Positions 37,637 through 47,222 of a stretch of DNA of 53,781 bases are shown here, piece after piece. Every line of letters begins with the position of its first letter. The stretch's first letter is position 1. The notes beneath the pieces are model-generated. The model was not told the origin of the DNA, did no database searches, and saw only the letters and a program-made list of their open reading frames with translations. This stretch comes from a gamma proteobacterium endosymbiont of Lamellibrachia anaximandri (GTDB lineage Bacteria > Pseudomonadota > Gammaproteobacteria > Chromatiales > Chromatiaceae). Made by a program: the position numbers and the translations under genes. The stretch is taken from contig JAESPE010000001.1 of the NCBI GenBank assembly GCA_016756835.1, positions 80,732 through 134,512 on the forward strand, written 5' to 3'.

Positions 37637-38527
37637 ATCAAACCGATCTTCACACAGGGACCATCGATCACCTCCCGCCTGTTCGGCGCGGCGATCCTCT
37701 CCATTGTCCTGATGGTACTGGACCATAGACAGAACCATCTGGAGACCCTGCGCTCGGCGCTCGCGGTCGCCCTCTATCCGATACAGTATCTCGCCACCCT
37801 TCCAGCCTCCCTGGTTGAAGAGATGGGTGATGCCTTCTCAACCCGGGGGCAAATCCAGACGGATCGGGAGCGCCTCTCCCGGGAGAACCTGGAGCTACGT
37901 GGCAGACTATTGAAATTCGAGGCCCTGGAGGCGGAAAACATGCGCCTGCGCGGACTGCTCGACTCCACCTTCAAGATCGGTGAGCGGGTATTGATTGCTG
38001 AACTGATTGGGGTGGAGCAGAACCCATTCAGCCAGCAGGTAATCATCGACAAAGGCGACGCCTCCGGCACCTTCAGCGGCCAGCCGGTGGTGGATGCCCA
38101 TGCTGTGGTCGGTCAGGTCATCCATACCGATCCCATCACCTCCACCGTGCTGCTGATCACCGATGCCCGGCACGCCCTGCCGGTACAGGTCAATCGCAAC
38201 GGCTTGCGTACCATCGCCCTGGGCACTGGGCTGATCAACGAACTCGAACTGCCCCATCTGCCGAACAATGCCGATATCCGGCCAGGAGACCTGCTGGTCA
38301 CCTCCGGGTTGGGCGGACGCTTTCCGCCGGGTTATCCGGTCGCTGAAATCACCGAAGTCCGTCACGAACCGGGACAACATTTCGCCACGGTATCCGCCCG
38401 CCCAACCGCCCATCTGGATCGTATCCGGGAGGTGCTGCTGGTCTGGACACTGAATCCCGATGACCTGTTGCAGGAAGCCGCAGCGAGTCCCGAATCCACT
38501 GCAGATGCTGATGAGGTAAGGCAATGA
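37637..38527 (+). CDS. mreC: Rod-shape protein MreC (start codon uncertain, apparently non-AUG)
   Basis: Periplasmic scaffold of the elongasome: short cytosolic tail, one membrane helix, coiled coil and beta-rich C-terminal domain. The reading frame KPIFTQGPSITSRLFGAAILSIVLMVLDHR matches a normal MreC N-terminus, but the codon where Met is expected is ATC (37637-37639). After the in-frame TGA at 37598 there is no ATG, GTG or TTG before ATG 37712, which lies inside the membrane helix and would remove the tail. CTG 37616 or ATT 37601 are other rare options; GGG at 37624-37626 is a possible ribosome-binding site. The rest (coiled coil about 50-95, ILIAELIGVEQNPFSQQVIIDKG) is normal, 296 codons in all. 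It overlaps mreD by 4 bp. Confidence 0.88.
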   Translation: MKPIFTQGPSITSRLFGAAILSIVLMVLDHRQNHLETLRSALAVALYPIQYLATLPASLVEEMGDAFSTRGQIQTDRERLSRENLELRGRLLKFEALEAENMRLRGLLDSTFKIGERVLIAELIGVEQNPFSQQVIIDKGDASGTFSGQPVVDAHAVVGQVIHTDPITSTVLLITDARHALPVQVNRNGLRTIALGTGLINELELPHLPNNADIRPGDLLVTSGLGGRFPPGYPVAEITEVRHEPGQHFATVSARPTAHLDRIREVLLVWTLNPDDLLQEAAASPESTADADEVRQ

Positions 38528-39012
38528 TCGCCCAGCAGCCGGGACGGAGTTATATCGTCTACCTCACCCTCGCCATCGGTTTTGTCCTTACGGTGATCCC
38601 CCTGCCTGAGTGGGCCATCAATTACCGTCCTCAGTGGGTCACGCTGATCCTGATCTACTGGTGCATGGCACTGCCGGAACGTTTCGGCGTGGGTGTCGGC
38701 TGGTTCACCGGCATTCTCCTCGACGTCCTCACAGGCACTCTGCTGGGGCAGCACGCCCTTGTACTCGCGCTGGTCGCCTATCTGACCCTCAAACTGCACC
38801 GCCGGGTGCGGGTGCTGCCTCTGCGCCAGCAGATATTCACAATCTTTGTGCTGCTGCTGGTGGAGCGCCTGCTGGCGATCTGGGCCACCGGGGCTGCGGG
38901 TTATCCAGCGCCCACTCTCTGGTACTGGGCGACGCCGGTGGTGGGCATGTTGCTCTGGCCCTGGATCTACATCGTCCTGCGCGATATCCGCCGCCGTTTC
39001 CGCGTTCGCTGA
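38524..39012 (+). CDS. mreD: Rod-shape membrane protein MreD
   Basis: 162-aa integral membrane protein with about five or six helices, linking MreC with PBP2/RodA in the elongasome. LPEWAINYRPQWVTLILIYWCMALPERFGVGVGWFTGILLDVLTGTLLGQHAL is the typical MreD core. ATG 38524 overlaps the mreC stop (ATGA), so translation is coupled. It ends 8 bp before mrdA. Confidence 0.96.
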   Translation: MIAQQPGRSYIVYLTLAIGFVLTVIPLPEWAINYRPQWVTLILIYWCMALPERFGVGVGWFTGILLDVLTGTLLGQHALVLALVAYLTLKLHRRVRVLPLRQQIFTIFVLLLVERLLAIWATGAAGYPAPTLWYWATPVVGMLLWPWIYIVLRDIRRRFRVR

Positions 39013-39020
39013 CCCTGCCC

Positions 39021-40862
39021 GTGCACCAGTTATCGATAAAGAACCACCTCTTCGAAAGCCAATTTTTCATGGGGCGGATCATTGTGGCTGCGATAATCGT
39101 CACACTGACACTGTTGTTGCTGCTCACCAGGATGCTCTATCTGCAGGTGTTGAACCATGAGCATTTCACCACTCTCTCCCTGGATAACCGGGTCAAACTG
39201 CAACCCCGTCCACCAACCCGAGGACTGATCTACGACAGCCATGGCACCATCCTGGCGCAGAATCTGCCGGCCTACAGTCTCGATATCACTCCGGAGAAGA
39301 CACCGGACATCGCGACCACGATCCAGGCACTGTCGGAGATCATTCCCATCAACGAGGATGACCGGAAACGCTTCAAGCGACTGCGTCAGCAACGGCGGCG
39401 TTTCGACAGCATTCCCATCCGGGTGCGCCTGAGTGATGAGGAGGTGGCACGATTTGCGGTGAATCAGCACAGATTCCCGGGGGTCGTCGTGCAGGCCAAA
39501 CTGCTGCGGGACTACCCGCTGCAAGAGCAGACCGCGCACGTATTGGGTTATGTGGGCCGCATCAATAAGCAGGAACTGCAGAAGATCGACGCCTCGAACT
39601 ACAGCGGCACCACCCACATCGGAAAAAACGGGGTGGAGAGAACCTATGAAAACCAGTTGCACGGCAGCGTCGGCCTGCAGCAGGTGGAGGTCAATGCCAA
39701 AGGGCGGGTACTGCGGGTACTGGAAAACCAGCCACCACAGCCCGGTGAAAACCTGCACCTGTTTCTCGATATGGATCTGCAGGCGGCGGCTATGGAAGCC
39801 CTGAAAGACTACAATGGCGCGGTGGCCGCTATCGACACCCGCACCGGCGGGGTACTGGCGCTGGTCAGCAAGCCCGGTTACGACCCCAATCTCTTCGTCG
39901 AGGGCATCAGCAGCAGGGCCTACAAGACGCTGCGTGACTCGCTGGACAAGCCCCTTTTCAACCGGGCGATCCGCGGCCAATATCCACCAGGCTCAACGGT
40001 AAAACCCTTCATTGGTCTGGCCGGTCTGGAGAAAGGTGTCGTCAGTTTCAATCAGCAGACCTATTGCCCCGGCTTCTACCAGCTACCCGGGCACGAGCAT
40101 AAGTACCGGGATTGGAAAAAAACCGGCCACGGCCAGATGGCGATGGAGGATGCCATTATCCAGTCCTGCGACGTCTACTACTATGAACTTGCCAGAACTC
40201 TCGGCATCGACCGCCTGCACGATTTTCTCACCACATTCGGCTTCGGCAGCAGAAGCGGCATCGACCTGACAGGTGAAAGGTCCGGACTGTTGCCCAGCCG
40301 CGAATGGAAACGCAAAGCCCGGCGGGAACCCTGGTACCCTGGCGAGACGCTGATCACCGGCATCGGGCAAGGTTACTTCCTCACCACACCGCTGCAGCTC
40401 GCCAGCGCCACCGCAACCCTGGCCAACCGTGGCCAACGCATCCGTCCACGAATGGTCGAAAGCATCGATCTGCCGGACGGCACCCGGGAAGCGACCCGGA
40501 TGGAGAGCACCCAACTCCCACAGGTGGACCCGGAGCATTGGGAGCAGGTCATCCAGGCAATGCAGCTGGTGATCGAAGGCCTGCGCGGCACCGCCCGGCG
40601 CATTCGCTCGGACCACTACAGCATCGCAGGCAAGACCGGTACCGCACAGGTCTTCACCGTCAAGCAGGATGAAGAGTACGATGAAGCGACGGTGGAGAAA
40701 CGCAAACGCGACCATGCCCTCTTCATCGCCTTCGCGCCGGTGGAGGAGCCCAGAATTGCGGTAGCGGTGATCGTCGAAAACGGCGGCCACGGCGGCTCTG
40801 TGGCCGCCCCTATCGCCCGCAAGGTATTGGATCGCTACCTGCTCAAGGAGGCCAGACCGTGA
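39021..40862 (+). CDS. mrdA: Peptidoglycan transpeptidase PBP2
   Basis: 613-aa class B penicillin-binding protein that crosslinks lateral-wall peptidoglycan with RodA. One TM helix at about 19-38; pedestal domain about 60-235; transpeptidase domain with Ser325 in STVK (325-328), SCD (382-384) as the second motif and KTG at 538-540. The frame is open upstream through mreD, but GTG 39021 gives the standard N-terminus (HQLSIKNHLFESQFFMGRI) and lies 8 bp after mreD. The stop overlaps rodA by 4 bp. Confidence 0.97.
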   Translation: MHQLSIKNHLFESQFFMGRIIVAAIIVTLTLLLLLTRMLYLQVLNHEHFTTLSLDNRVKLQPRPPTRGLIYDSHGTILAQNLPAYSLDITPEKTPDIATTIQALSEIIPINEDDRKRFKRLRQQRRRFDSIPIRVRLSDEEVARFAVNQHRFPGVVVQAKLLRDYPLQEQTAHVLGYVGRINKQELQKIDASNYSGTTHIGKNGVERTYENQLHGSVGLQQVEVNAKGRVLRVLENQPPQPGENLHLFLDMDLQAAAMEALKDYNGAVAAIDTRTGGVLALVSKPGYDPNLFVEGISSRAYKTLRDSLDKPLFNRAIRGQYPPGSTVKPFIGLAGLEKGVVSFNQQTYCPGFYQLPGHEHKYRDWKKTGHGQMAMEDAIIQSCDVYYYELARTLGIDRLHDFLTTFGFGSRSGIDLTGERSGLLPSREWKRKARREPWYPGETLITGIGQGYFLTTPLQLASATATLANRGQRIRPRMVESIDLPDGTREATRMESTQLPQVDPEHWEQVIQAMQLVIEGLRGTARRIRSDHYSIAGKTGTAQVFTVKQDEEYDEATVEKRKRDHALFIAFAPVEEPRIAVAVIVENGGHGGSVAAPIARKVLDRYLLKEARP

Positions 40863-41986
40863 CCGGCATATCCTTTACCCAGGAGTCGCAACCCGCCCGG
40901 CCAACCGGCCTGCTGGCCTGGCTTCACCTGGACCTGCCGCTGCTTACCGGCCTGATGCTGCTCAGTGGAGTGGGTCTACTCATCCTCTACAGTGCGGGGG
41001 ATCAGGAGTGGGCATTGATCCAACGCCAGCTGGTCCGCCTGGGCATAGCTTTCGGCGTCATGATTATTTTGGCCCAGTTGCATATCACCCATCTGCGCCG
41101 CTGGTCGCCCTGGCTCTATATCGCCGGGGTACTGATGCTGGTCGCAGTCATCTTCTTCGGCCAGACCGGCAAGGGGGCGCAACGCTGGCTCGATCTCGGC
41201 TTCTTCCGCTTTCAACCCTCAGAGATGATGAAGCTGGCCCTGCCCATGATGATCGCCTGGTATCTGGCGGAGAAACGCCTGCCGCCAAAACGGCGGCGCC
41301 TGCTGGCCGCCGCTATCATGACCCTGATCCCGGTCCTGCTGATCGCCAAACAGCCCGACCTGGGCACCGCCCTGCTGGTAGCCAGCGCCGGGATCTGCAT
41401 CCTCTTCCTCGCCGGCATCGGCTGGCAGCTGATCAGCCTCTTTGCCGTCTCCATGGCGGCGCTGGGGCCGGTAATCTGGTTTTTCATGCACGACTATCAG
41501 AAACGGCGGGTGCTTACCTTCATCAACCCGGAGAACGATCCACTGGGCGCGGGTTACCATATTATCCAGTCGAAGATAGCCATAGGTTCCGGCGGACTGA
41601 CAGGCAAGGGCTGGCTCAACGGCACCCAGTCCCACCTGGAGTTCCTGCCGGAACGCCACACAGATTTCGTCTTCGCCGTCATCTCCGAAGAGTTCGGACT
41701 GATCGGCGTAGCCGCCCTGCTGGCCCTCTATTTTTTCATCATCCTGCGGGGACTCTATATCGCCACCCAGGCTCAAGACACCTTTAGCCGATTGTTGGGC
41801 GGCGCATTGACCCTGGTCTTTTTCGTCTATCTCTTCGTCAACATCGGCATGGTATCCGGCGTTCTTCCGGTGGTGGGGGTGCCGCTGCCGTTGATCAGCT
41901 ATGGAGGGACTTCACTGGTGACCATTCTCGCCGGGTTCGGTATCCTCATGTCCATCCACACTCATCGCAAACTTTTGCCGACCTGA
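40859..41986 (+). CDS. rodA: SEDS peptidoglycan glycosyltransferase RodA
   Basis: 375-aa polytopic membrane enzyme (about ten helices) that polymerises lipid II during elongation, paired with PBP2. Family motifs seen: ILYSAGDQEW, GAQRWLDLGFFRFQPSEMMKLALPMMIAWYLAE and the C-terminal EEFGLIGVAALL and GVPLPLISYGGTSL blocks. The start is GTG at 40859, overlapping the mrdA stop (GTGA). mltB follows 3 bp downstream. Confidence 0.97.
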   Translation: MTGISFTQESQPARPTGLLAWLHLDLPLLTGLMLLSGVGLLILYSAGDQEWALIQRQLVRLGIAFGVMIILAQLHITHLRRWSPWLYIAGVLMLVAVIFFGQTGKGAQRWLDLGFFRFQPSEMMKLALPMMIAWYLAEKRLPPKRRRLLAAAIMTLIPVLLIAKQPDLGTALLVASAGICILFLAGIGWQLISLFAVSMAALGPVIWFFMHDYQKRRVLTFINPENDPLGAGYHIIQSKIAIGSGGLTGKGWLNGTQSHLEFLPERHTDFVFAVISEEFGLIGVAALLALYFFIILRGLYIATQAQDTFSRLLGGALTLVFFVYLFVNIGMVSGVLPVVGVPLPLISYGGTSLVTILAGFGILMSIHTHRKLLPT

Positions 41987-41989
41987 CAC

Positions 41990-43006
41990 ATGAAACAGAC
42001 ACTCAGAATACTCTGTACCAGCCTGCTGCTTTCTCTCGCTGTCTCCAGCGCCCAAGGCGCTACTAGCATCCCTCGCGAAACATTTAAGGCGTTTGCTGCC
42101 GAGATGGCAGAGAAACACGGTTTTTCCGCTGAGAAACTGGAGAACCTGCTCGCCGGAACCCGCTTTCGGGAAGACATTATCAAGGCGATCACCCGTCCGG
42201 CGGAATCGAAGGAGTGGCGCGAATATCGTCCCATATTCCTGAAAAAAGGCCGCATCGATGGCGGGGTGAAATTCTGGAAGGAGCACCAGGCGCTACTTGA
42301 ACGGGCAGAAAAGACCTATGGGGTACCGCCGGAGATCATGGTTGCCATCATTGGCGTGGAGACCCGTTACGGCGCGCACACCGGCCGTTACCGGGTGCTT
42401 GACTCCCTCACCACCCTCGCCTTCGGTTATCCCAAGCGCGCCAAGTTCTTTCGCAGTGAACTGGTGGAGTTTCTTCTGCTCAGCCGGGAGGAGGATATCG
42501 ATCCGGCAACCGCCAAGGGCTCCTACGCAGGCGCAATGGGCAAACCCCAGTTCATCTCCAGCAGCTACCGGAATTACGCCGTGGACTTCGACGGAGACGG
42601 CAAGCGCGATCTGCACAATAGCGATGCCGACGTGATCGGCAGCGTGGCCAACTATTTCAAACGCCACGGCTGGCGGCGGGGCGAGATGATCACCCAGCAG
42701 GCCAGGAGCGAGGAGCGCCATGAGAAATATGTTCAGGCGGGGATGAAACCCAGCATAGCGGTCTCTGAGCTGATGGCATCCGGCCTGCGGCCAGACGGTC
42801 TGGTTCTGCCGGAACCGGAGGCGCTGGCGAGCCTGATCCTGCTAAAAGGCAAACACGGGGACGAATATTGGTTCGGGCTGCATAACTTTTACGTCATTAC
42901 CCGCTACAATCACAGCAATCTCTATGCGATGGCAGTCTACCAGCTCAGCCAGGAGATCAAGGCGGCCCGTCAGGCTGCCGAGGGCGCACGCGCGCCAGCA
43001 ACTTAG
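41990..43006 (+). CDS. mltB: Lytic murein transglycosylase B
   Basis: 338-aa exported enzyme that cleaves the MurNAc-GlcNAc bond to make 1,6-anhydro ends. Signal peptide MKQTLRILCTSLLLSLAVSSAQGA without a lipobox, so probably soluble. The catalytic Glu is in IIGVETRYGAHTGRYRVLDSL (about residue 124), and the SYAGAMGKPQFISSSYRNYAVDFDGDG region is the SLT-family 3 signature. Located right behind rodA, so transcribed with synthesis genes. Confidence 0.95.
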   Translation: MKQTLRILCTSLLLSLAVSSAQGATSIPRETFKAFAAEMAEKHGFSAEKLENLLAGTRFREDIIKAITRPAESKEWREYRPIFLKKGRIDGGVKFWKEHQALLERAEKTYGVPPEIMVAIIGVETRYGAHTGRYRVLDSLTTLAFGYPKRAKFFRSELVEFLLLSREEDIDPATAKGSYAGAMGKPQFISSSYRNYAVDFDGDGKRDLHNSDADVIGSVANYFKRHGWRRGEMITQQARSEERHEKYVQAGMKPSIAVSELMASGLRPDGLVLPEPEALASLILLKGKHGDEYWFGLHNFYVITRYNHSNLYAMAVYQLSQEIKAARQAAEGARAPAT

Positions 43007-43028
43007 ACGACAGGATGGGTATTGAATC

Positions 43029-43859
43029 ATGAGGCGCACTCTGCACACGACCATCAACCTCGCTGCCCTCAGCCTGCTCGCAGCACTGGCCGGTTGTTCC
43101 ATCGGCCCCTCCATCATCGAGCAGGATATCGTCGACAGCGGCCCGTCGGCTGCCCCGCCGGTGGATATCGACAGCATCCCCGACGCGGTGCCGAAATTCG
43201 AAAGCCGCAGCCGCTACGGCAACCCCAGCTCCTATGTCGTACGCGGTAAGCGTTACTACACGAAGCAGAACAGCAAGGGCTATCAGGAACGGGGCATCGC
43301 CTCCTGGTACGGCAAAAAATTCCACGGTCGACGCACCAGCAGTGGCGAAACCTACAATATGTACGGCATGACCGCAGCCCACAAGACCCTGCCGCTGCCA
43401 ACCTATGCCCGTGTCACCAATCTGCGCAACAACCGCAGTGTGGTGCTTAAAATCAACGACCGGGGCCCTTTTCACGACAACCGGCTGATCGATCTCTCCT
43501 ACACCGTAGCCCACAAGCTCGGCATCATTGGCAGCGGCACCGGTCTGGTGGAGGTGCGTGCACTCACTCCCGGCGAAGCGGAACCTTCATTGGCGTCACC
43601 GGTCGAACCCATGCCTACAGAGACAACCCGCCTCTATCTCCAGGTCGGCGCCTTTGGCAGCAGGCATAATGCCAACCGGCTGCAGTCCCGTCTGCAAAGC
43701 GATCTCGACACCAACGTGCGGGTACTGGAGGGCAGAAACGCAGATCAACTGGTCTACCGGGTTCAGGTCGGCCCGATTTCCGGCGTGGATGGCGCCGACA
43801 GCCTGAGCAAGCGTCTCGATGGACTGGGCATCAGGGATACCCATGTCGTGATCCAGTAG
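43029..43859 (+). CDS. rlpA: Lytic transglycosylase RlpA with SPOR domain
   Basis: 276-aa lipoprotein (lipobox LAGC, Cys23) acting on denuded glycan strands. The double-psi beta-barrel domain has GIASWYGKKFHGRRTSSGE at about 96-115 and VVLKINDRGPFHDNRLIDLS at about 140-160, with the catalytic Asp in NDRGPF. A C-terminal SPOR domain (about 200-276: LYLQVGAFGSRHNANRLQSRL) binds septal denuded peptidoglycan. It lies 22 bp after mltB, as in many gammaproteobacteria. Confidence 0.96.
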   Translation: MRRTLHTTINLAALSLLAALAGCSIGPSIIEQDIVDSGPSAAPPVDIDSIPDAVPKFESRSRYGNPSSYVVRGKRYYTKQNSKGYQERGIASWYGKKFHGRRTSSGETYNMYGMTAAHKTLPLPTYARVTNLRNNRSVVLKINDRGPFHDNRLIDLSYTVAHKLGIIGSGTGLVEVRALTPGEAEPSLASPVEPMPTETTRLYLQVGAFGSRHNANRLQSRLQSDLDTNVRVLEGRNADQLVYRVQVGPISGVDGADSLSKRLDGLGIRDTHVVIQ

Positions 43860-43923
43860 ATGCATCCACCCGCAGTGGTTTGCGTCCTGACCCGCCGCTT
43901 ATAAAATAGCGACTGATTTCATA

Positions 43924-43955
43924 GGGACCAGAGTCAAATTTGACTCCGATCCCTT
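43924..43955. repeat. 32-bp palindrome between rlpA and dacA
   Basis: The core GAGTCAAATTTGACTC (43932-43947) is a perfect palindrome, extended by AGGGA/TCCCT ends. The same kind of GGGTCxGAGTCAAATTTGACTC unit is known to me as a dispersed intergenic repeat in proteobacteria. It could act as a terminator; no T-run follows. Confidence 0.6.
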
Positions 43956-43988
43956 CGCCAAAAACTTATTCATAAACCCGGTAACCCC

Positions 43989-45143
43989 ATGTCCGCGAAG
44001 TTTTCAAGACTCTCCCTGTTCTATATCCTGATCCTCTGCTGGTTCTTCCCTGCTGCTGCCGCACTTGCCAAGCAGCCGATCCCAACACCGCCGAAACTCA
44101 CTGCCAGCGGCTATCTGCTGATCGACTTTGACTCCGGCAAGATATTGGCGAACAAAAACGAAGAGCAGCGACTCGAACCCGCCAGTCTGACCAAAATCAT
44201 GACCGCCTATGCTGTTTTCCGCGAACTCAAGGAGGGCAATATCCGCCTGGACGAGGAGGTATTGATCAGCGAAAAGGCCTGGCGCACCGGCGGTTCAAAG
44301 ATGTTCATTGAAGTGGGCAAGCGAGTCAGGCTTGAGGACTTGATCAAAGGCATGATCATCCAGTCCGGCAACGATGCCTGCGTGTCACTGGCGGAACACA
44401 TCGCCGGCAGTGAGTCCACCTTCGCCGAAGTGATGAACAATCACGCCCAGCGCCTGGGCATGCTCGACAGCCATTTTGTCAATAGCACGGGCCTGCCGGA
44501 CGATGATCACTACACAACCCCCGAGGACATCGCCAAGGTTGCCATTGCCACGATCAGGGAGTTTCCGGAGTACTACAAGTGGTACGGAGATAAATCCTTC
44601 CTCTTCAACAAGATCAAGCAGCACAACCGCAACAAACTGCTGTGGCGGGACAAGAGCGTGGACGGCATAAAAACCGGCTACACAAAAGCCGCCGGTTATT
44701 GTCTCGTTGCATCGGCCAAACGCGAAGAGATGCGTCTGGTCTCCGTGGTAATGGGCACCAACAGCGTAAAAACCCGGACCAGTGAAAGTCAGTCCCTGCT
44801 CAACTACGGCTTCCGCTTCTATGAGACACACAAACTTTATGGCACGGGGGATGTGCTCAACCGGGTACGCATCTGGAAAGGCGATCGCGAATCACTGCCC
44901 TTGGGACTGGGCAGCGACCTGAAGGTCACCATTCCCCGCAAGCAGTACAAGAACCTGAATGCCCGTCTGGAGGTGGATCCGAAGATCATGGCACCGGTCC
45001 GTAAGGGGACGGAGCTTGGACGGGTCAACATCACGCTGGATGACGAAGAGGTGGCCGATGTTCCACTGATTGCACTTGACGATATCCCGGAAGGCAGCCT
45101 CTGGCAGCGCGCCAAAGACAGCGCCCTGTTATGGCTGGAGTAA
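43989..45143 (+). CDS. dacA: D-alanyl-D-alanine carboxypeptidase (PBP5/6 type)
   Basis: 384-aa low-molecular-weight penicillin-binding protein that trims the fifth residue of the stem peptide. Signal peptide about 1-27; SXXK at Ser66-Lys69 (ASLTKIMTAY); SGN in IIQSGNDACVSL; KTG in DGIKTGYTKAAGYC; C-terminal beta domain and a terminal amphipathic helix (SLWQRAKDSALLWLE) for membrane binding. Length is normal. The usual next gene, ybeD, follows after a repeat element. Confidence 0.97.
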   Translation: MSAKFSRLSLFYILILCWFFPAAAALAKQPIPTPPKLTASGYLLIDFDSGKILANKNEEQRLEPASLTKIMTAYAVFRELKEGNIRLDEEVLISEKAWRTGGSKMFIEVGKRVRLEDLIKGMIIQSGNDACVSLAEHIAGSESTFAEVMNNHAQRLGMLDSHFVNSTGLPDDDHYTTPEDIAKVAIATIREFPEYYKWYGDKSFLFNKIKQHNRNKLLWRDKSVDGIKTGYTKAAGYCLVASAKREEMRLVSVVMGTNSVKTRTSESQSLLNYGFRFYETHKLYGTGDVLNRVRIWKGDRESLPLGLGSDLKVTIPRKQYKNLNARLEVDPKIMAPVRKGTELGRVNITLDDEEVADVPLIALDDIPEGSLWQRAKDSALLWLE

Positions 45144-45154
45144 TTGCAAATTTT

Positions 45155-45296
45155 CACCACGAAGCGCACAAAGAGCACGAAGGTGTAACCTTGCGGTTAA
45201 ACATGACACTGGCAGGCTGTAAACATGGGGTCGGCGTCAATTTTAAGCACATATACACATATTTTTTGCTTTGTGTCCTTCATGTTCTTTGTGGTA
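45155..45296. repeat. Palindromic repeat (family A) between dacA and ybeD
   Basis: Arms 45155-45183 and 45268-45296 are imperfect inverted copies built from 9-bp periodic units such as CACAAAGAG/CACGAAG. It is related to the palindrome at 14529-14661, but its outer GTCCGGAAAC motif is absent. It ends about 11 bp before the ybeD start codon. Confidence 0.75.
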
Positions 45297-45307
45297 AATA
45301 ATTTCGA

Positions 45308-45586
45308 ATGATGACAAATGAACAAGAGACAGAGACGCTGCTGAAGTTCCCCTGTGAATTTTCCATAAAGGCTATGGGTCGGGCGGAACCCGGCTTCGAT
45401 CTGCTGGTGGTGGAGATGATCAGAAATCACGTCCCCGACCTGCATGAGGGCGCGGTCAAATTACGGCCCAGCAAGGGAGGCAAGTGGGTTTCAGTCACCG
45501 TCACCATACAGGCCAGCAGCAAGGCTCAACTGGATGCGATCTACCTCGACCTCACCGCCCATGAAAAGGTCGTGATGGCGCTATAG
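45308..45586 (+). CDS. ybeD: DUF493 protein YbeD
   Basis: 92-aa ACT-like fold protein, conserved between dacA and lipB in gammaproteobacteria; role in vivo unknown, proposed in lipoate metabolism or regulation from its context. [35 protein letters not shown] and the C-terminal [18 protein letters not shown] are typical. ATG ATG starts at 45308; there is no clear ribosome-binding site because the repeat arm ends directly upstream. lipB starts 4 bp after the stop. Confidence 0.93.
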   Translation: MMTNEQETETLLKFPCEFSIKAMGRAEPGFDLLVVEMIRNHVPDLHEGAVKLRPSKGGKWVSVTVTIQASSKAQLDAIYLDLTAHEKVVMAL

Positions 45587-45590
45587 TGCT

Positions 45591-46235
45591 GTGAGCAAAT
45601 CCCTCCTGATCCGCCAGCTTGGCCTGCAGCCCTACGAAACCACCTGGCAGGCAATGCGGGACTATACTGACAACCGGGATGCTAAAAGCAGGGATGAACT
45701 CTGGCTACTGCAACACCCGCCGGTATTCACCCTCGGCCAGGCCGGTAAACCTGAACACCTGCTGCGACCCGGCGCCATCCCCATCATCAAAAGCGACCGT
45801 GGCGGGCAGGTCACCTATCACGGCCCTGGCCAGTTGATCACCTACCTGATGCTCGATCTGCGGCGTGCAAAGATCGGGGTGCGCGCCCTGGTATCACTGC
45901 TTGAAAAGAGCGTTGTCGTTCTGTTGGCCGCCAAGGGGATAGACGCTGCCGCCCGCGCCGATGCCCCCGGTGTCTACGTCGATGGCAGCAAGATCGCAGC
46001 CCTTGGCCTTAGGGTAAGGCACGGCTGCAGCTTTCATGGACTCAGTCTCAACGTGGATATGGACCTGGAGCCGTTCAGCCGCATCAACCCCTGCGGCCAC
46101 CCCGGCCTGACGGTAACTCAACTGGCAGACCTGAACGGGACCACCGACATCCCCACCCTTGGCCGGGATTTGGCGAAACATCTGGCATCAGGTTTAGGTT
46201 ACACTGCGGATTTTTACGAACCAACACAATCCTGA
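45591..46235 (+). CDS. lipB: Octanoyl-[acyl carrier protein]:protein octanoyltransferase
   Basis: 214-aa transferase that moves octanoate from ACP to lipoyl domains, the first step of de novo lipoate synthesis. Signature [16 protein letters not shown] at about 70-86; catalytic Lys134 ([10 protein letters not shown]) and Cys168 ([11 protein letters not shown]). GTG start at 45591, 4 bp after ybeD. The stop overlaps the lipA start by 1 bp. Confidence 0.97.
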   Translation: MSKSLLIRQLGLQPYETTWQAMRDYTDNRDAKSRDELWLLQHPPVFTLGQAGKPEHLLRPGAIPIIKSDRGGQVTYHGPGQLITYLMLDLRRAKIGVRALVSLLEKSVVVLLAAKGIDAAARADAPGVYVDGSKIAALGLRVRHGCSFHGLSLNVDMDLEPFSRINPCGHPGLTVTQLADLNGTTDIPTLGRDLAKHLASGLGYTADFYEPTQS

Positions 46236-47212
46236 TGAGAGACCAGAAAGGGTACCAGCCCCCCTCCCGCTCTAAACCCGACAGCCACCAACGCGGAGAA
46301 GCAAAGCTCGCCCGCATTCCCGTCAAGGTGGAATCGCGGGATGAACTGCTGCGCAAACCGAAATGGATCCGCGCCAAAGCGCCGCTGGGCCGACAAGTCA
46401 GCCGAATCCGCCGCATCCTGCGGGAACGGGGCCTGAGCTCGGTCTGCGAGGAAGCGGCCTGCCCCAACCTGGGGGAGTGCTTCGAACACGGCACCGCCAC
46501 CTTCATGATCATGGGGGACATCTGTACCCGGCGCTGCCCCTTTTGCGATGTGGCCCACGGCAAACCTCAGCCGTTGAACCCCGATGAACCCGGCCAACTG
46601 GCAGAGGCGATTGAGGCCATGGCTCTGAAGTATGTGGTCATCACCTCAGTCGACCGGGACGACCTGCGCGATGGCGGTGCAGGACACTACCGCGACTGCA
46701 TAAAATCGGTACGCACCCGGATGCCAGAAACCCGTATCGAGGTGCTGGTGCCGGACTTCCGTGGGCGCATGGAGATCGCGCTGGAGAGACTGACCCAGGC
46801 CCCGCCGGACATCTTCAACCACAACCTGGAGACCGTTCCCCGCCTCTACCGCCAGGCCCGCCCCGGCGCCGATTACGCCGGATCCCTGAAACTGCTGCAG
46901 GCATTCAGAGCAGTCTCTCCCGAGGTGCCGACAAAATCCGGCATCATGCTCGGTCTGGGGGAGAAACCCGGTGAAGTGGAGGCCGTCATGCAGGATCTGC
47001 GCGACCACGACTGCGAGATGCTGACCCTGGGACAATACCTGCAGCCCAGCCGGGACCATCTGCCGGTAGAGCGTTACGTCACCCCGGAAGAGTTCGATGA
47101 ACTCCGTAAAACGGGGGAGGCCATGGGCTTCACCAATGTCGCCAGCGGCCCGCTGGTGCGCTCCTCCTACCATGCGGACCTGCAAGCCGCCAACCCATTG
47201 CTGAACAGATAG
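46235..47212 (+). CDS. lipA: Lipoyl synthase
   Basis: 325-aa radical SAM enzyme that inserts two sulfurs into the octanoyl chain. Auxiliary cluster ligands Cys71, Cys76, Cys82 ([12 protein letters not shown]) and the SAM cluster motif Cys97, Cys101, Cys104 (CTRRCPFC) are in place, with the C-terminal [12 protein letters not shown] containing the conserved Ser ligand. Length normal. Overlaps lipB by 1 bp, so co-translated. Confidence 0.98.
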   Translation: MRDQKGYQPPSRSKPDSHQRGEAKLARIPVKVESRDELLRKPKWIRAKAPLGRQVSRIRRILRERGLSSVCEEAACPNLGECFEHGTATFMIMGDICTRRCPFCDVAHGKPQPLNPDEPGQLAEAIEAMALKYVVITSVDRDDLRDGGAGHYRDCIKSVRTRMPETRIEVLVPDFRGRMEIALERLTQAPPDIFNHNLETVPRLYRQARPGADYAGSLKLLQAFRAVSPEVPTKSGIMLGLGEKPGEVEAVMQDLRDHDCEMLTLGQYLQPSRDHLPVERYVTPEEFDELRKTGEAMGFTNVASGPLVRSSYHADLQAANPLLNR

Positions 47213-47222
47213 CGGCACGGCT

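Noticed and set aside
38610..39020. Upstream extension of the mrdA frame through mreD
   Set aside because: The extension is Arg/Pro/His-rich out-of-frame mreD DNA; PBP2 starts at GTG 39021.
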